Source: Candidatus Tenderia electrophaga (GTDB lineage: Bacteria; Pseudomonadota; Gammaproteobacteria; Tenderiales; Tenderiaceae). From it: 64,000 bases of DNA. Position 1 is the first letter of the stretch. Each line of letters opens with the position of its first letter. The notes under the pieces were generated by a model. That model was given only the letters and a program-made list of their open reading frames with translations. It was not told the origin of the DNA and searched no databases. This document shows, one piece after another, positions 1 through 8,758 of this stretch. Both the position numbers and the translations under genes were made by a program. Location: NCBI GenBank assembly GCA_001447805.1, contig CP013099.1, positions 62,001 through 126,000 on the forward strand, in the 5' to 3' direction.

Positions 1-500
1 AAGACGAATATACGGAAGAAATGCCGGCGGCCATGACCACCGGGCGGGCTGTGTTTTGGCTGTTGTTCGGCATCGTCGTGATGCTGCTGGCCTCGCGCCT
101 GTTGGTATGGGGGGCGGTGAATATCGCCCAGGCCTTCGGTGTCAGTGACCTGGTGATCGGTCTGACCATCGTCGCCATCGGTACCAGCATGCCGGAACTC
201 ATGGCCACTCTCATGAGTGCGCGCAAAAACGAGCATGACCTCGCCCTGGGCAATATCATCGGCTCCAATATGTTCAATCTGCTCGGCGTGCTGGGGCTGC
301 CGGGCCTGATCGCCCCCGACGCCTTTCTGCCCGAGGTGATCATGCGTGATTTTCCCTGGATGATCGGCCTGACCTTGGCCCTGTTCGTGATGTCTTTCGG
401 CTTTCGCGGGCCGGGGCGCATCAGCCGTATCGAAGGCGGTCTGCTGGTGGCGGCTTATGGTGCCTACATGGTCATGTTATATTTTTCGGCCATAAGCTGA
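1..500 (+). CDS. Na+/Ca2+ antiporter, CaxA/YrbG family, C-terminal half (5' end outside window)
   Basis: Membrane calcium/cation antiporter fragment. The reading frame is open back to base 3, so the gene starts before the window; about 165 residues remain of a family usually near 320. The second alpha-repeat is visible: a G-L-T-I-V-A-I-G-T-S-M-P-E-L stretch followed by G-N-I-I-G-S-N-M-F-N, the paired motifs that bind cations in this family. About five hydrophobic helices follow. In many Gammaproteobacteria yrbG sits directly before kdsD, as here, so the placement supports the call. Confidence 0.9.
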   Translation, partial: DEYTEEMPAAMTTGRAVFWLLFGIVVMLLASRLLVWGAVNIAQAFGVSDLVIGLTIVAIGTSMPELMATLMSARKNEHDLALGNIIGSNMFNLLGVLGLPGLIAPDAFLPEVIMRDFPWMIGLTLALFVMSFGFRGPGRISRIEGGLLVAAYGAYMVMLYFSAIS

Positions 501-516
501 GTTGAGGGGTGTTGGG

Positions 517-720
517 ATGGAAATGCTGGAATTAAATGTCGCCAACGTCAAATGCGACGGCTGCGCCGCCAATATCAAGCAAGGCCTGAGTGCCATGGAG
601 GGTGTCGAAGCCATTGAGGTGGATGTGCTTGACGGCCGCGTCCGCGTCAGCGGTGAGGCCTTGGACCGCGCGGCCATCGCCGCCAAGTTGGCCGAGCTGG
701 GTTATCCCGCAGCCGCCTAA
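517..720 (+). CDS. Small heavy-metal-associated (CopZ-like) protein
   Basis: Predicted soluble metal-binding domain of 67 residues with the HMA ferredoxin-like fold. The metal motif is K-C-D-G-C (Cys13 and Cys16 from the chosen start), near the N terminus as in CopZ/Atx1 chaperones, though the usual M-x-C-x-x-C is changed to V-K-C-x-x-C. An upstream TTG at 502 is possible, but the ATG at 517 has a G-rich ribosome site before it and matches the family start. It lies 16 bases after the antiporter and 9 bases before kdsD. Copper or zinc are both possible ligands. Confidence 0.85.
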   Translation: MEMLELNVANVKCDGCAANIKQGLSAMEGVEAIEVDVLDGRVRVSGEALDRAAIAAKLAELGYPAAA

Positions 721-729
721 GGAGATCTT

Positions 730-1737
730 GTGAAGTCGGACCAGCAGCCCGTTAAACTCGCCCCGGATGAGGGCGCCAAGCTCAAGCAACTGGGCACCGC
801 GGTGGTGGAGACCGAGGCCGCCGCCGTGGCGGCGCTGACGGCGCGTATCGACGATAATTTTATCCATGCCTGTGAGTTGATGCTGGCCTGCGAGGGGCGC
901 ATCGTGGTCATCGGCATGGGCAAGTCGGGCCACATCGGCAGCAAGATCGCCGCGACGCTGGCCAGCACCGGCAGCCCCGCGTTTTTCGTCCATCCCGGCG
1001 AGGCCAGTCACGGCGATCTGGGCATGATCACCCCCAAGGATGTGGTGATGGCCTTTTCCAACTCGGGCGAGACCGATGAAATCCTCACCATCCTGCCCCT
1101 GATCACGCGCCTGGGGGTGCCGCTGATCGCCCTCACCGGCAATGCGAATTCCAGTCTGGGCAAGGCCGCCGATGTGCATATCGACGTCAGTGTCGAACAG
1201 GAAGCCTGTCCGCTCGGCTTGGCCCCCACCTGCAGCACGACGGTGGCCCTGGTGATGGGCGATGCCCTGGCCGTGGCCCTGCTGGAACAGCGCGGTTTCA
1301 CCGCCGAGGATTTCGCCCGGTCCCATCCCGGCGGTCGTTTGGGGCGGCGACTGTTGCTGTTGATTCGTGACATCATGCATAGCGGCGACGCGCTGCCGCA
1401 GGTCGATGACGACGTGCTGCTGGTGGACGCCTTGATGGAGATGAGCCGCAAGGGGCTGGGGATGACCGCGGTGATCGACAAGCAGGGCCGGCTGGCGGGC
1501 ATTTTCACCGACGGCGACCTGCGCCGCGCCGTGGATCAAGGGGTGGATATCTATCACGCCCGCGTGGGCGAGCTGATGACCCGCAATGGCCGCAGCGTCG
1601 GGCCGGACGAGCTGGCCGCCGAGGCCCTGCGCCTGATGGAAACCCACAAGATCAACGCCCTATTGGTGGTCGACGAACGGCAGCACTTGGTGGGCGCGCT
1701 TAATATGCACGATCTGTTGCGTGCCGGTGTGGTGTAA
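730..1737 (+). CDS. kdsD: D-arabinose-5-phosphate isomerase
   Basis: Interconverts ribulose-5-phosphate and arabinose-5-phosphate, the first step of Kdo synthesis for lipopolysaccharide. The 335 residues hold an N-terminal SIS domain (G-M-G-K-S-G-H-I-G near residue 62 and S-N-S-G-E-T-D-E further on) and two CBS domains in the C-terminal third. Length matches the family (about 325-335). The GTG start is set by TAAGGAG nine bases upstream. It is followed after 23 bases by kdsC, the phosphatase of the same pathway. Confidence 0.97.
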   Translation: MKSDQQPVKLAPDEGAKLKQLGTAVVETEAAAVAALTARIDDNFIHACELMLACEGRIVVIGMGKSGHIGSKIAATLASTGSPAFFVHPGEASHGDLGMITPKDVVMAFSNSGETDEILTILPLITRLGVPLIALTGNANSSLGKAADVHIDVSVEQEACPLGLAPTCSTTVALVMGDALAVALLEQRGFTAEDFARSHPGGRLGRRLLLLIRDIMHSGDALPQVDDDVLLVDALMEMSRKGLGMTAVIDKQGRLAGIFTDGDLRRAVDQGVDIYHARVGELMTRNGRSVGPDELAAEALRLMETHKINALLVVDERQHLVGALNMHDLLRAGVV

Positions 1738-1760
1738 GGCTTGGCAGGAGAGGACGGACA

Positions 1761-2288
1761 ATGAAAGACATCATGGCCCGCGCGGCACGCATTAAACTGG
1801 TGGTCTTCGATGTCGACGGCGTGCTCACCGACGGCGGCCTGTTCATGGATAAGGACGGCCACGAGTACAAGATGTTTCACTCGCGCGACGGCCACGGTAT
1901 GAAAATGTTACTCAATACCGGCGTGGAGATCGCCATCATCACCGGTCGCAGCTCCACCGTGGTGGAGCATCGCATGAGCGGCCTGGGGATCAAATATGTG
2001 TATCAGGGACAGGCGGATAAACGCGTGGCCTTCAAGCAGTTGCTGGATGAAATGCAGCTCGGCGCCGACCAGGTTGCCTACGTGGGCGACGACGTGGTGG
2101 ACCTGCCGGTGATGCGCAAAGTCGGCTTGGCGGTGGCGGTGCAGGATGCCCACGAGCTGGCCAAGAAACACGCCCATTGGCAGACCCCCAGCGGCGGCGG
2201 TCGCGGCGCGGCGCGCGATCTGTGCGAGCTGATCATGGAAGCCCAGGGCACCCTGGCGGGGCAGATGGCCAATTACCTCGATGGCTAG
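1761..2288 (+). CDS. kdsC: 3-deoxy-D-manno-octulosonate 8-phosphate phosphatase
   Basis: HAD-family phosphatase releasing Kdo from Kdo-8-phosphate. The F-D-V-D-G-V-L-T-D-G motif (Asp17 nucleophile, Asp19 acid/base) and the later G-D-D-V-V-D-L-P metal motif are intact. At 175 residues it is the usual small, capless tetrameric type. Start ATG has GGAG eleven bases upstream; an internal ATG at 1776 is possible. It forms the Kdo/Lpt transport unit with the genes on either side. Confidence 0.96.
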   Translation: MKDIMARAARIKLVVFDVDGVLTDGGLFMDKDGHEYKMFHSRDGHGMKMLLNTGVEIAIITGRSSTVVEHRMSGLGIKYVYQGQADKRVAFKQLLDEMQLGADQVAYVGDDVVDLPVMRKVGLAVAVQDAHELAKKHAHWQTPSGGGRGAARDLCELIMEAQGTLAGQMANYLDG

Positions 2289-2522
2289 CCCGCATTTTTC
2301 AGCGGGCGGCCAAGGGCTGTGGTGTAGATGACTGCAACGGATGGAGAACTATCAAGCATGTCGACCGACCAGGCAATGACACAGTGTTCACGCCCTGGGT
2401 CTAGCGGGAATCAGGCGGGTCTGCGCGTCCCTAGGCCGGCGCTTTACTCAGGCACCACGATGCCTTTTACCCCAAAGGGCAGAAGCGCTCCAGCGCGCCT
2501 GCCGCCGCGATCCCGGTGAGAC
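2289..2522 (+). other. Intergenic gap between kdsC and lptC
   Basis: kdsC and lptC usually abut or overlap in Gammaproteobacteria, but here 234 bases separate them. The gap holds a short inverted repeat (CCCGC / GCGGG, about 2289-2307) without a T-run and no convincing gene. A 63-codon frame at 2328-2519 has no recognisable domain and atypical composition. Confidence 0.4.
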
Positions 2523-3101
2523 ATGCGGGCTAAGGCGATCAAAAAACGTTATATCACCCTCTGGATGGTGTTGTTGCTGGCCCTGTTGGGCTGGTGGATG
2601 CAACGCCAGGAGGGGCAGGGGCCGATTCAGCCGCAGGCGCAGCAGACGCCGGTGAGCGATTACTCACTGGCGGATTTCGTCATTACCGCTATGGATGATC
2701 AGGGGGTGCCCAAACATCGCCTGCGCGGCCAGTCCATGGTCCACTACGCCGACACGGATTATGCTGAACTGGTACAACCGCAGCTGGAGGTTTACGCTGA
2801 ACAGTCTGAGCCGCCGGTGACGCTGGATGCGCCGCTGGCCAGGGTCTACCAAGGCGGTGAGTCGGTGCTGCTGGAAGGCGACGTACTGATGTTGCGGCCG
2901 GGCACGGCGCGGCAGTCCGCCATGCAGGTGCAGACCCGCGACTTATGGTTGTTCACCGAGCGCGAATACGCCGAGACCGGTGCCGAGGTCACCATCCGGG
3001 ACGGCTTGGGCGTCACCACGGCCAAGGGTATGACCATCGACATGCAGACGGGTGTTGTCAATTTGCTGGCCTCGGTAAGAGGTGAATATGTGCTGGACTA
3101 A
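2523..3101 (+). CDS. lptC: LPS export inner-membrane protein LptC
   Basis: Bitopic component of the Lpt bridge passing LPS from LptBFG to LptA. The 192 residues begin with a basic stretch and one membrane helix (about residues 10-27) and continue as a beta-rich periplasmic domain with the usual D-x-x-G-x-P-x-H-R-L-x-G segment near residues 55-65. GGTGAG lies six bases before the ATG. Its end overlaps lptA by 20 bases. Confidence 0.93.
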   Translation: MRAKAIKKRYITLWMVLLLALLGWWMQRQEGQGPIQPQAQQTPVSDYSLADFVITAMDDQGVPKHRLRGQSMVHYADTDYAELVQPQLEVYAEQSEPPVTLDAPLARVYQGGESVLLEGDVLMLRPGTARQSAMQVQTRDLWLFTEREYAETGAEVTIRDGLGVTTAKGMTIDMQTGVVNLLASVRGEYVLD

Positions 3102-3621
3102 GCGAGGATTAGCGGGCTTATGGTTGGTGCTGACGGCCCTGCCGCTGGCGGCGGCCGAACCGACGCCAGAACCCCCCATCTATATCGAATCGGACAGTCT
3201 CAAAATCGACGATAGCAAGGGCATTAGTATCTACCAGGGCAATGTGATTTTCCGCCAGGGCCCCGACACCCTGTGGGCCGACAAGCTGGTGATACACTCC
3301 ACGGCGCGCCAGGAGGTCGATAAGATCGTCGCCAGCGGTGAGCCGGCCCGCTTCGATCACGATGCGGAGGTGGAGGACGAGAAGTCCTGGGGCGAGGCGC
3401 AGACCATCGAATATCACGCCGGAGAGTCGCTGTTGATTCTCAATGGCGCGGCGCGCTTTCAGCAGGGCGACAACCTGTTCTCCGGTAACCGCATTGAATA
3501 TGAGGCCGACAAAGAACTGGTTCGGGCGGGCAAGGCCGTGGCCGGTGAAGGGCGGGTACAGATCGTGATCCAACCGCGCAGTAAGGATACGGAGCAACAA
3601 CCTGAAGCATCACCGCAGTAA
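3082..3621 (+). CDS. lptA: LPS transport periplasmic protein LptA
   Basis: Periplasmic bridge protein binding LPS between LptC and LptD. A signal peptide (hydrophobic stretch about 9-23, cleavage after A-A-A) is followed by an OstA-type beta-jellyroll repeat with I-Y-x-G-N-V and A-D-K-L motifs. The 179-residue length is normal. It overlaps lptC and ends on the base where lptB starts, showing translational coupling. Confidence 0.95.
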   Translation: MNMCWTKRGLAGLWLVLTALPLAAAEPTPEPPIYIESDSLKIDDSKGISIYQGNVIFRQGPDTLWADKLVIHSTARQEVDKIVASGEPARFDHDAEVEDEKSWGEAQTIEYHAGESLLILNGAARFQQGDNLFSGNRIEYEADKELVRAGKAVAGEGRVQIVIQPRSKDTEQQPEASPQ

Positions 3622-4346
3622 TGAGTATTCTCGGCGCCGAGGCCATCTTTAAATCGTATCGCGCCCGCCAAGTGGTGAACGGCGTATCGCTGCAGGTCAA
3701 TAGCGGTGAAGTGGTGGGCCTGCTCGGTCCCAACGGCGCCGGCAAGACCACCTGTTTTTACATGATCGTGGGGCTGGTGCCTTGCGACAGGGGGCGGTTG
3801 TTCATCGACGATCACGATATTACCGCCCTGCCCATGCATGCCCGCGCCCGGCTCGGTATCGGCTATCTGCCCCAGGAGGCGTCGGTATTCCGCAAACTGA
3901 GCGTGGAAGACAACATCATGGCCATCCTCCAGGTACAATCGGAGCTGGGTAAGGCGCAGCGCGAGGAAATGCTGGAGAACCTGTTGCACGAGCTGCATAT
4001 CGGCCATATCCGCGAGACCCTGGGGATGAGTCTGTCAGGGGGCGAGCGGCGTCGCGTGGAGATAGCGCGTGCCCTGGCCATGCGCCCCGAGTTCATTCTG
4101 CTGGACGAGCCCTTCGCCGGCGTCGATCCCATTTCCGTGATCGATATTCAGCGCATCATCAGCCAATTGCAGGAAAAGGGCATCGGCGTGCTGATTACCG
4201 ATCACAATGTCCGCGAAACCCTCGGGATATGCGAACGCGCCTATATCATGAGCGAAGGCCAGGTGATCGCCCAGGGTACGCCGCAGGAGGTATTGGCGAA
4301 TGACCACGTGCGCAAAGTCTATTTGGGGGAGCACTTTCGGCTTTGA
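3621..4346 (+). CDS. lptB: LPS export ABC transporter ATPase LptB
   Basis: Cytoplasmic ATPase driving LPS extraction with LptFG (not in this window). All ABC motifs are intact: Walker [10 protein letters not shown] near residue 36, signature L-S-G-G-E-R-R-R, Walker [12 protein letters not shown], and the switch His in T-D-H-N-V-R-E-T. At 241 residues it is full length. The ATG overlaps the last base of the lptA stop codon. Confidence 0.98.
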   Translation: MSILGAEAIFKSYRARQVVNGVSLQVNSGEVVGLLGPNGAGKTTCFYMIVGLVPCDRGRLFIDDHDITALPMHARARLGIGYLPQEASVFRKLSVEDNIMAILQVQSELGKAQREEMLENLLHELHIGHIRETLGMSLSGGERRRVEIARALAMRPEFILLDEPFAGVDPISVIDIQRIISQLQEKGIGVLITDHNVRETLGICERAYIMSEGQVIAQGTPQEVLANDHVRKVYLGEHFRL

Positions 4347-4394
4347 ATTGCAATACTGATATCAAAGCGCTATCTGCGTTAAAATTTAATCTTT

Positions 4395-4423
4395 GGCAGC
4401 GGGGTTCGATGAACCTCTCTGCC
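4395..4423 (+). promoter_or_regulatory. Stem-loop in rpoN leader
   Basis: The bases GGCAG...GGTTC-GAT-GAACC...CTGCC can fold into an interrupted hairpin about 28 bases before the rpoN start. There is no T-run, so it is not a standard terminator; it could be a leader structure or a processing site between lptB and rpoN. Function is not shown by sequence alone. Confidence 0.3.
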
Positions 4424-4450
4424 ACAAGAGATAATGAGTAGTCCCGAGGT

Positions 4451-5992
4451 ATGAAACAGTCACTTCAGCTCCGTTTGGGTCAGCACCTGACGATGACGCC
4501 GCAGCTGCAGCAGGCGATTCGGCTGTTGCAGCTGTCTACGCTCGACCTGCAGGCCGAGATCCAGGAGGCCTTGGAGACCAATCCCCTGCTGGAGGTCAAA
4601 GAGGACGGCGATGCCGACGCCGGCGCCGGGGAGCAGGGCTGGGAGGAAGGCAGCGGCGAGCGGGTCAACGGCAATGACACGTTGGGGGCGGGCGATTACG
4701 GCGGTGATACCCCGGCTGAAGATTTGGCCCCCGCGGCCCAGTCGCAGGACTCCTCCGTGGACATGCAGGACCCGGGTATGCCCGAAGACCTGCCGGTGGA
4801 CAGCAATTGGGACGATGTCTACGACAGCGTATTGCCCGCCACCAGCCCCGCCGGTCCGGCGGGCGACGACGATTACCGCGCCTACGAAAACCAGAGCGGC
4901 GGCGAGGAGAGTCTGCAGCAACATCTGCACTGGCAGATGAACCTGACCCCTTTCAGCGACACCGACCGCCTCATCGCCGAGGCCCTTATCGATTCCATCA
5001 ACGACGACGGGTATCTGTCCAGCAGCCTGGAGGAGATCCTGCAGGGCCTGGGCATGGACGAGGACGTGGGCTTTGAGGAGATGGAGGCGGTGCTGCACCA
5101 AGTGCAGAATTTCGATCCCATCGGCGTCGGTGCGCGTGATCTGCGCGAGTGCCTGCTGTTACAGCTCAGACAGTTCGATGCCGCGCACCAGGATGTGGCC
5201 GATGCCATCACCCTAGTGGACAAGCATCTTGATCTGCTCGGCAACCGCGACTATAACCAGCTGATGCGGCGTATGAAGCTGTCACGCGAGGCCTTGCAGC
5301 AGGCCATCGCCGTGGTGCAGACCGTCAATCCGCGCCCCGGCGGGGTGATTGCCTCGGCGCCGGCCGAATACATCGTGCCCGACGTCAATGTGAAAAAACA
5401 CAAGGGCACGTGGCGGGTGGAATTGAATTTCGAGGCGGTGCCGCAGCTCAAGGTCAACACCCACTATGCAGGTCTCATCCGGCGCGCCGACAGCAGCGCC
5501 GACAACACCTATCTGCGCAATCAATTGCAGGAGGCGCGCTGGTTCATCAAGAGCCTGGCCAGTCGTAATGAGACCCTGCTCAAGGTGGCCAGCGCCATCG
5601 TCGAGCGGCAGCGCGGTTTTCTCGAGCACGGCGAGGAGGCCATGAAGGCGCTGGTGCTGAACGACATCGCCGAAGAGCTGGGCATGCATGAGTCGACCAT
5701 TTCGCGGGTGACCACGCGCAAGTACATGCATACCCCGCGCGGCATTTTTGAATTGAAATATTTTTTCTCCAGCCATGTCTCTACCGCCGCCGGTGGGGCA
5801 TGTTCATCGACGGCCATCCGCGCCTTGATCAAAAAGTTGATTGCGGCGGAAAACCAGGCCAAACCATTGAGCGACAGTAAAATCGCCAAGATCTTGGAGG
5901 AGGAGGGAATCAACGTGGCGCGCCGGACCGTGGCCAAGTATCGCGAGGCATTATCGATACCGCCGTCCAACGAGCGCAAGCGTTTGATTTAA
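4451..5992 (+). CDS. rpoN: RNA polymerase sigma-54 factor
   Basis: Alternative sigma factor for -24/-12 promoters. The N-terminal Gln/Leu-rich activator region (residues 1-50) is followed by an acidic linker (about 50-140), the core-binding domain, a helix-turn-helix and the RpoN box [10 protein letters not shown] near the C terminus. 513 residues is at the long end of normal because of the acidic linker. The order lptA-lptB-rpoN-ptsN is the conserved gammaproteobacterial one, except that hpf is missing after rpoN. Confidence 0.98.
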   Translation: MKQSLQLRLGQHLTMTPQLQQAIRLLQLSTLDLQAEIQEALETNPLLEVKEDGDADAGAGEQGWEEGSGERVNGNDTLGAGDYGGDTPAEDLAPAAQSQDSSVDMQDPGMPEDLPVDSNWDDVYDSVLPATSPAGPAGDDDYRAYENQSGGEESLQQHLHWQMNLTPFSDTDRLIAEALIDSINDDGYLSSSLEEILQGLGMDEDVGFEEMEAVLHQVQNFDPIGVGARDLRECLLLQLRQFDAAHQDVADAITLVDKHLDLLGNRDYNQLMRRMKLSREALQQAIAVVQTVNPRPGGVIASAPAEYIVPDVNVKKHKGTWRVELNFEAVPQLKVNTHYAGLIRRADSSADNTYLRNQLQEARWFIKSLASRNETLLKVASAIVERQRGFLEHGEEAMKALVLNDIAEELGMHESTISRVTTRKYMHTPRGIFELKYFFSSHVSTAAGGACSSTAIRALIKKLIAAENQAKPLSDSKIAKILEEEGINVARRTVAKYREALSIPPSNERKRLI

Positions 5993-6034
5993 GCTTTGGG
6001 GATATATAAAAACATAAAACAAAGAAGAGTCACT

Positions 6035-6520
6035 ATGAATATTTCAGATTTGTTATCCGCCGACCGCATTGTCTGCGGTCTGGCCCTGGGCAGCAAAAAG
6101 CGCGCCCTGGAAGCGCTCAGCCAACTCCTTTCGCAGGCAACCGAGGTGAGTCTGTCGGATACCCAGATTGTCGACGGACTGTTGGCCCGCGAGCGCTTGG
6201 GCAGTACCGGCCTGGGGCACGGTGTCGCCATTCCCCACGGTCGTTTCAAGGACGTGGACCAGGCGGTGGGTGCCTTCGTCAGACTGGAAGAGGGCGTCGA
6301 TTTCGATGCCATTGACGGCGATCCAGTGGATTTGATGTTCGCCCTCATCGTGCCGGAGGAATCGACTGAAGAACACCTGCAGTTGCTTGCCTCCCTGGCC
6401 GAGATGTTCAGTGACGCCACTATCCGCGAAGGCCTGCGGCGCTGCGGTTCGGCGCAGGATATCGAAAAGGTTGTCAGTCACTGGCGCGCCGGCGGTAACA
6501 GGGTGGCTTCATCGCGTTAA
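6035..6520 (+). CDS. ptsN: Nitrogen-type PTS EIIA component (EIIA-Ntr)
   Basis: Phosphoryl-acceptor protein of the regulatory PTS. The EIIA fold of the mannitol/fructose class has its phosphorylated His at about residue 68 in G-H-G-V-A-I-P-H-G-R. I chose the ATG at 6035 because AAGAAGAG lies just upstream and the protein (161 residues) then begins at the family start M-N-I-S-D-L-L; an upstream in-frame start at 5996 adds residues unlike the family. It follows rpoN directly and precedes hprK. Confidence 0.95.
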   Translation: MNISDLLSADRIVCGLALGSKKRALEALSQLLSQATEVSLSDTQIVDGLLARERLGSTGLGHGVAIPHGRFKDVDQAVGAFVRLEEGVDFDAIDGDPVDLMFALIVPEESTEEHLQLLASLAEMFSDATIREGLRRCGSAQDIEKVVSHWRAGGNRVASSR

Positions 6521-6533
6521 TCGCAGCCGCGGC

Positions 6534-7067
6534 ATGAGCGATTCCATCCTGTCCCGCCCCGGTGTCTTGCTCGACGTGCACGGCCATGGTGTATTGCTGC
6601 AAGGCGACAGCGGAGTGGGCAAGAGCGATCTGGCGCTGGGGCTGGTGGCGCGCGGCCATCGCCTGGTGGCCGATGACCTGGTCGAATTCCAATGCTGTGG
6701 CGGCGAGTTGCATGGCCGCTGTCGCAGCGGTTTCGAAGGCATGCTCGAGATCAGTGGTCTGGGACTGATCAATCTAAAACAACTTTACGGCGAGGGTGCT
6801 GTGTGCGCCTCGGTCGCCCTGACGCTGGTGTTGACCTTGGAGCCGGGCTTGTCTCGCGATTACGACGGCCTGCAACCGGTGGCCATCGACTGGCGCTTGC
6901 TGGATGTCGCCGTGCCGGCCTGGCGCCTGCCCTATTCAAATCAGCGCGATATGCCCTTGCTTGTGGAAACGGCGCTGCGCTTGAACCGCGCCCGGCAGCA
7001 GGGCTATGATGCCTGTTCCGATCTGCAATCGCGCTTGTCTTCTCTACTTCACAAGGGGGCCGCATGA
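6534..7067 (+). CDS. hprK: HPr kinase/phosphorylase, short form
   Basis: Phosphorylates a serine of HPr and can reverse it. The P-loop G-D-S-G-V-G-K-S is at about residue 25, and the HprK signature segment (I-S-G-L-G-L-I-N followed by G-E-G-A-V) lies near residue 80. Only about 177 residues are present, i.e. the catalytic domain; the frame extends just 49 codons further upstream, inside ptsN, so the N-terminal domain of full-length enzymes (about 310) is absent. Such short forms are known mainly from Alphaproteobacteria. The partner HPr downstream retains Ser46. Confidence 0.9.
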   Translation: MSDSILSRPGVLLDVHGHGVLLQGDSGVGKSDLALGLVARGHRLVADDLVEFQCCGGELHGRCRSGFEGMLEISGLGLINLKQLYGEGAVCASVALTLVLTLEPGLSRDYDGLQPVAIDWRLLDVAVPAWRLPYSNQRDMPLLVETALRLNRARQQGYDACSDLQSRLSSLLHKGAA

Positions 7068-7918
7068 AGCTGGTGATTGTCAGCGGCCTGTCCGGTTCAG
7101 GCAAAAGTATCGTATTGCACGCCCTGGAAGACCTGGGCTTTTACTGTATCGACAACCTCCCCCTGAGTCTGTTGCCGGCCTTTGCCGGCCAGATATCCAA
7201 TTCGCCGCGACGCGATTACGAACATGCCGCGGTGGGCATCGATGCGCGTAACCTGACCGAGGATTTCGATAACTTTCCCGACGTGTTGGCGGAGATTAAA
7301 TCTCTGGGGCTGGGCTGCGAAATACTGTTTCTGCAGGCCGACGACAACACCCTGATCAAGCGTTTCAGCGAGACCCGGCGCAAGCATCCGCTGACCCGCG
7401 CCGGCATCTCCCTGGCCGAGGCCATTCAGCGCGAACGTAAGCTATTGGGCGCGCTGGCGGTGAACGCCGACTGGTGTATCGATACCAGTCGCACCAATGT
7501 GCACCAGCTGCGCGATCTGGTGCGCGAGCGTATGCTGAAGGAGGCGCGTTCGCTGACCCTGACCTTCATGTCTTTCGGTTTCAAACACGGTGTGCCGGTG
7601 GATGCCGACTTTGTCTTCGATGTGCGTTGTCTGCCCAATCCCCATTGGGTGCCGCAGCTGCGTGCCCTGACCGGCCTCGATCACGAGGTGAAACAGTTCC
7701 TTGAACAACAGCCACTGGTGGGGGAGATGGTCGATGATCTAACAGATTTTATCGAGCGCTGGATGCCGCGCTTCCAGGCCGACAACCGTGCCTACATGAC
7801 CATCGCCATCGGCTGTACCGGCGGCCAGCACCGCTCAGTGTACTTGTCGCAGCGCCTGGCGGCCTACTTCGACGACAGCGAATTGGAAGTGCTGGTGCGT
7901 CACCGGGAGTTGTCATGA
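7064..7918 (+). CDS. rapZ: RNase adapter protein / nucleotide-binding protein RapZ
   Basis: RapZ in enteric bacteria guides RNase E to the sRNA GlmZ to control GlmS. The protein has Walker A G-L-S-G-S-G-K-S at residues 8-15 and the C-terminal G-C-T-G-G-Q-H-R-S motif of the RNA/metabolite-sensing domain. Length 284 is standard. It overlaps hprK by four bases (ATGA) and the next gene by four. Whether a GlmY/GlmZ system exists here is not visible. Confidence 0.96.
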   Translation: MKLVIVSGLSGSGKSIVLHALEDLGFYCIDNLPLSLLPAFAGQISNSPRRDYEHAAVGIDARNLTEDFDNFPDVLAEIKSLGLGCEILFLQADDNTLIKRFSETRRKHPLTRAGISLAEAIQRERKLLGALAVNADWCIDTSRTNVHQLRDLVRERMLKEARSLTLTFMSFGFKHGVPVDADFVFDVRCLPNPHWVPQLRALTGLDHEVKQFLEQQPLVGEMVDDLTDFIERWMPRFQADNRAYMTIAIGCTGGQHRSVYLSQRLAAYFDDSELEVLVRHRELS

Positions 7919-8313
7919 GTGCCGGCCTGCTGATCATCGCCCATGACAATGTCGGCCAGTCGCTGATGGAAACCGCTTCAGAGATTCTCGGCATGTGTCC
8001 CATGGCGTTGGAAATCATATCCGTGTGTGCGGGCTGTGAACCGGATGACATGATCGAGAGCGCTCGCAGTGCGGTAAGACGCCTGGATTCGGGCGGCGGC
8101 GTGTTGATCCTGACCGATATGTACGGTTCCACGCCTAGTAACGTGGCTAACCGGCTCGGCGATGGCGTACCCATCAAGGTAGTGGCGGGGCTGAATATGC
8201 CCATGTTGGTACGGGTGTTGAACTATCCTAGCTTGAGTCTCGATGAGCTGGTCTACAAGGCCATTACCGGCGGCCAGGACGGGATTTTCGTTTGTGATCA
8301 GGATGATTCGTGA
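7915..8313 (+). CDS. PTS EIIA component of the mannose/sorbose class
   Basis: Single-domain EIIA-Man-type protein of 132 residues with the phosphorylatable His10 (L-I-I-A-H) and the T-D-M-Y-G-S-T-P-S-N loop. No EIIB, EIIC or EIID genes lie nearby, so it probably acts as a phosphorylation-dependent regulator, as in many Beta- and Gammaproteobacteria with this gene order. It overlaps rapZ and ptsH by four bases each. Confidence 0.92.
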   Translation: MSAGLLIIAHDNVGQSLMETASEILGMCPMALEIISVCAGCEPDDMIESARSAVRRLDSGGGVLILTDMYGSTPSNVANRLGDGVPIKVVAGLNMPMLVRVLNYPSLSLDELVYKAITGGQDGIFVCDQDDS

Positions 8314-8579
8314 TTCAAAAAAGCGTGACCATTGTCAACAAACTCGGTCTGCACGCGCGGGCGGCATCGAAATTCGTCAAGCTGGCGGGCCGCTTCGAAA
8401 GCAATATACTGCTGCGCAAGGGCGATCGTGAGTCCAACGGCAAGAGCATTATGGGGGTGATGATGCTGGCGGCCAGCCAAGGCAGTGAGCTGGAGCTGGT
8501 AGTGGAAGGCGGAGATGAAGAGCAGGCGATGCAGGCCTTGGAGGCCCTAATCGCCGACCGGTTTGGCGAAGGGGAGTAA
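8310..8579 (+). CDS. ptsH: Phosphocarrier protein HPr
   Basis: Phosphocarrier between enzyme I and EIIA proteins. His15 (G-L-H-A-R) and Ser46 (G-K-S-I-M-G) are both in the expected places, giving both EI-dependent and HprK-dependent phosphorylation sites. GTG start overlaps the preceding gene's TGA. 89 residues. The neighbours hprK and ptsI supply the two modifying enzymes. Confidence 0.96.
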   Translation: MIQKSVTIVNKLGLHARAASKFVKLAGRFESNILLRKGDRESNGKSIMGVMMLAASQGSELELVVEGGDEEQAMQALEALIADRFGEGE

Positions 8580-8758
8580 TCCTCCATGTCCCATCAGGCG
8601 GTCGAATGTAATGAAGCGTTCAGGGAAGGACGGACTGTTATGCAATTTCCGCGATGCGTCGCGCGGGGGGCTCACCGCCGTGGGTGGCGAGAAATCCGGG
8701 CTAATTCATTCTCGACGGCGGCCACGGGCGGCGCTAGTCAACACTACAGGCTGATTAC

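Noticed and set aside
532-1647. 371-residue open frame on the minus strand
   Set aside because: Antisense to kdsD with repetitive His/Gln-rich composition typical of shadow frames.
8580-8758. Possible small gene between ptsH and ptsI
   Set aside because: Short frames there lack a ribosome site and any recognisable sequence.
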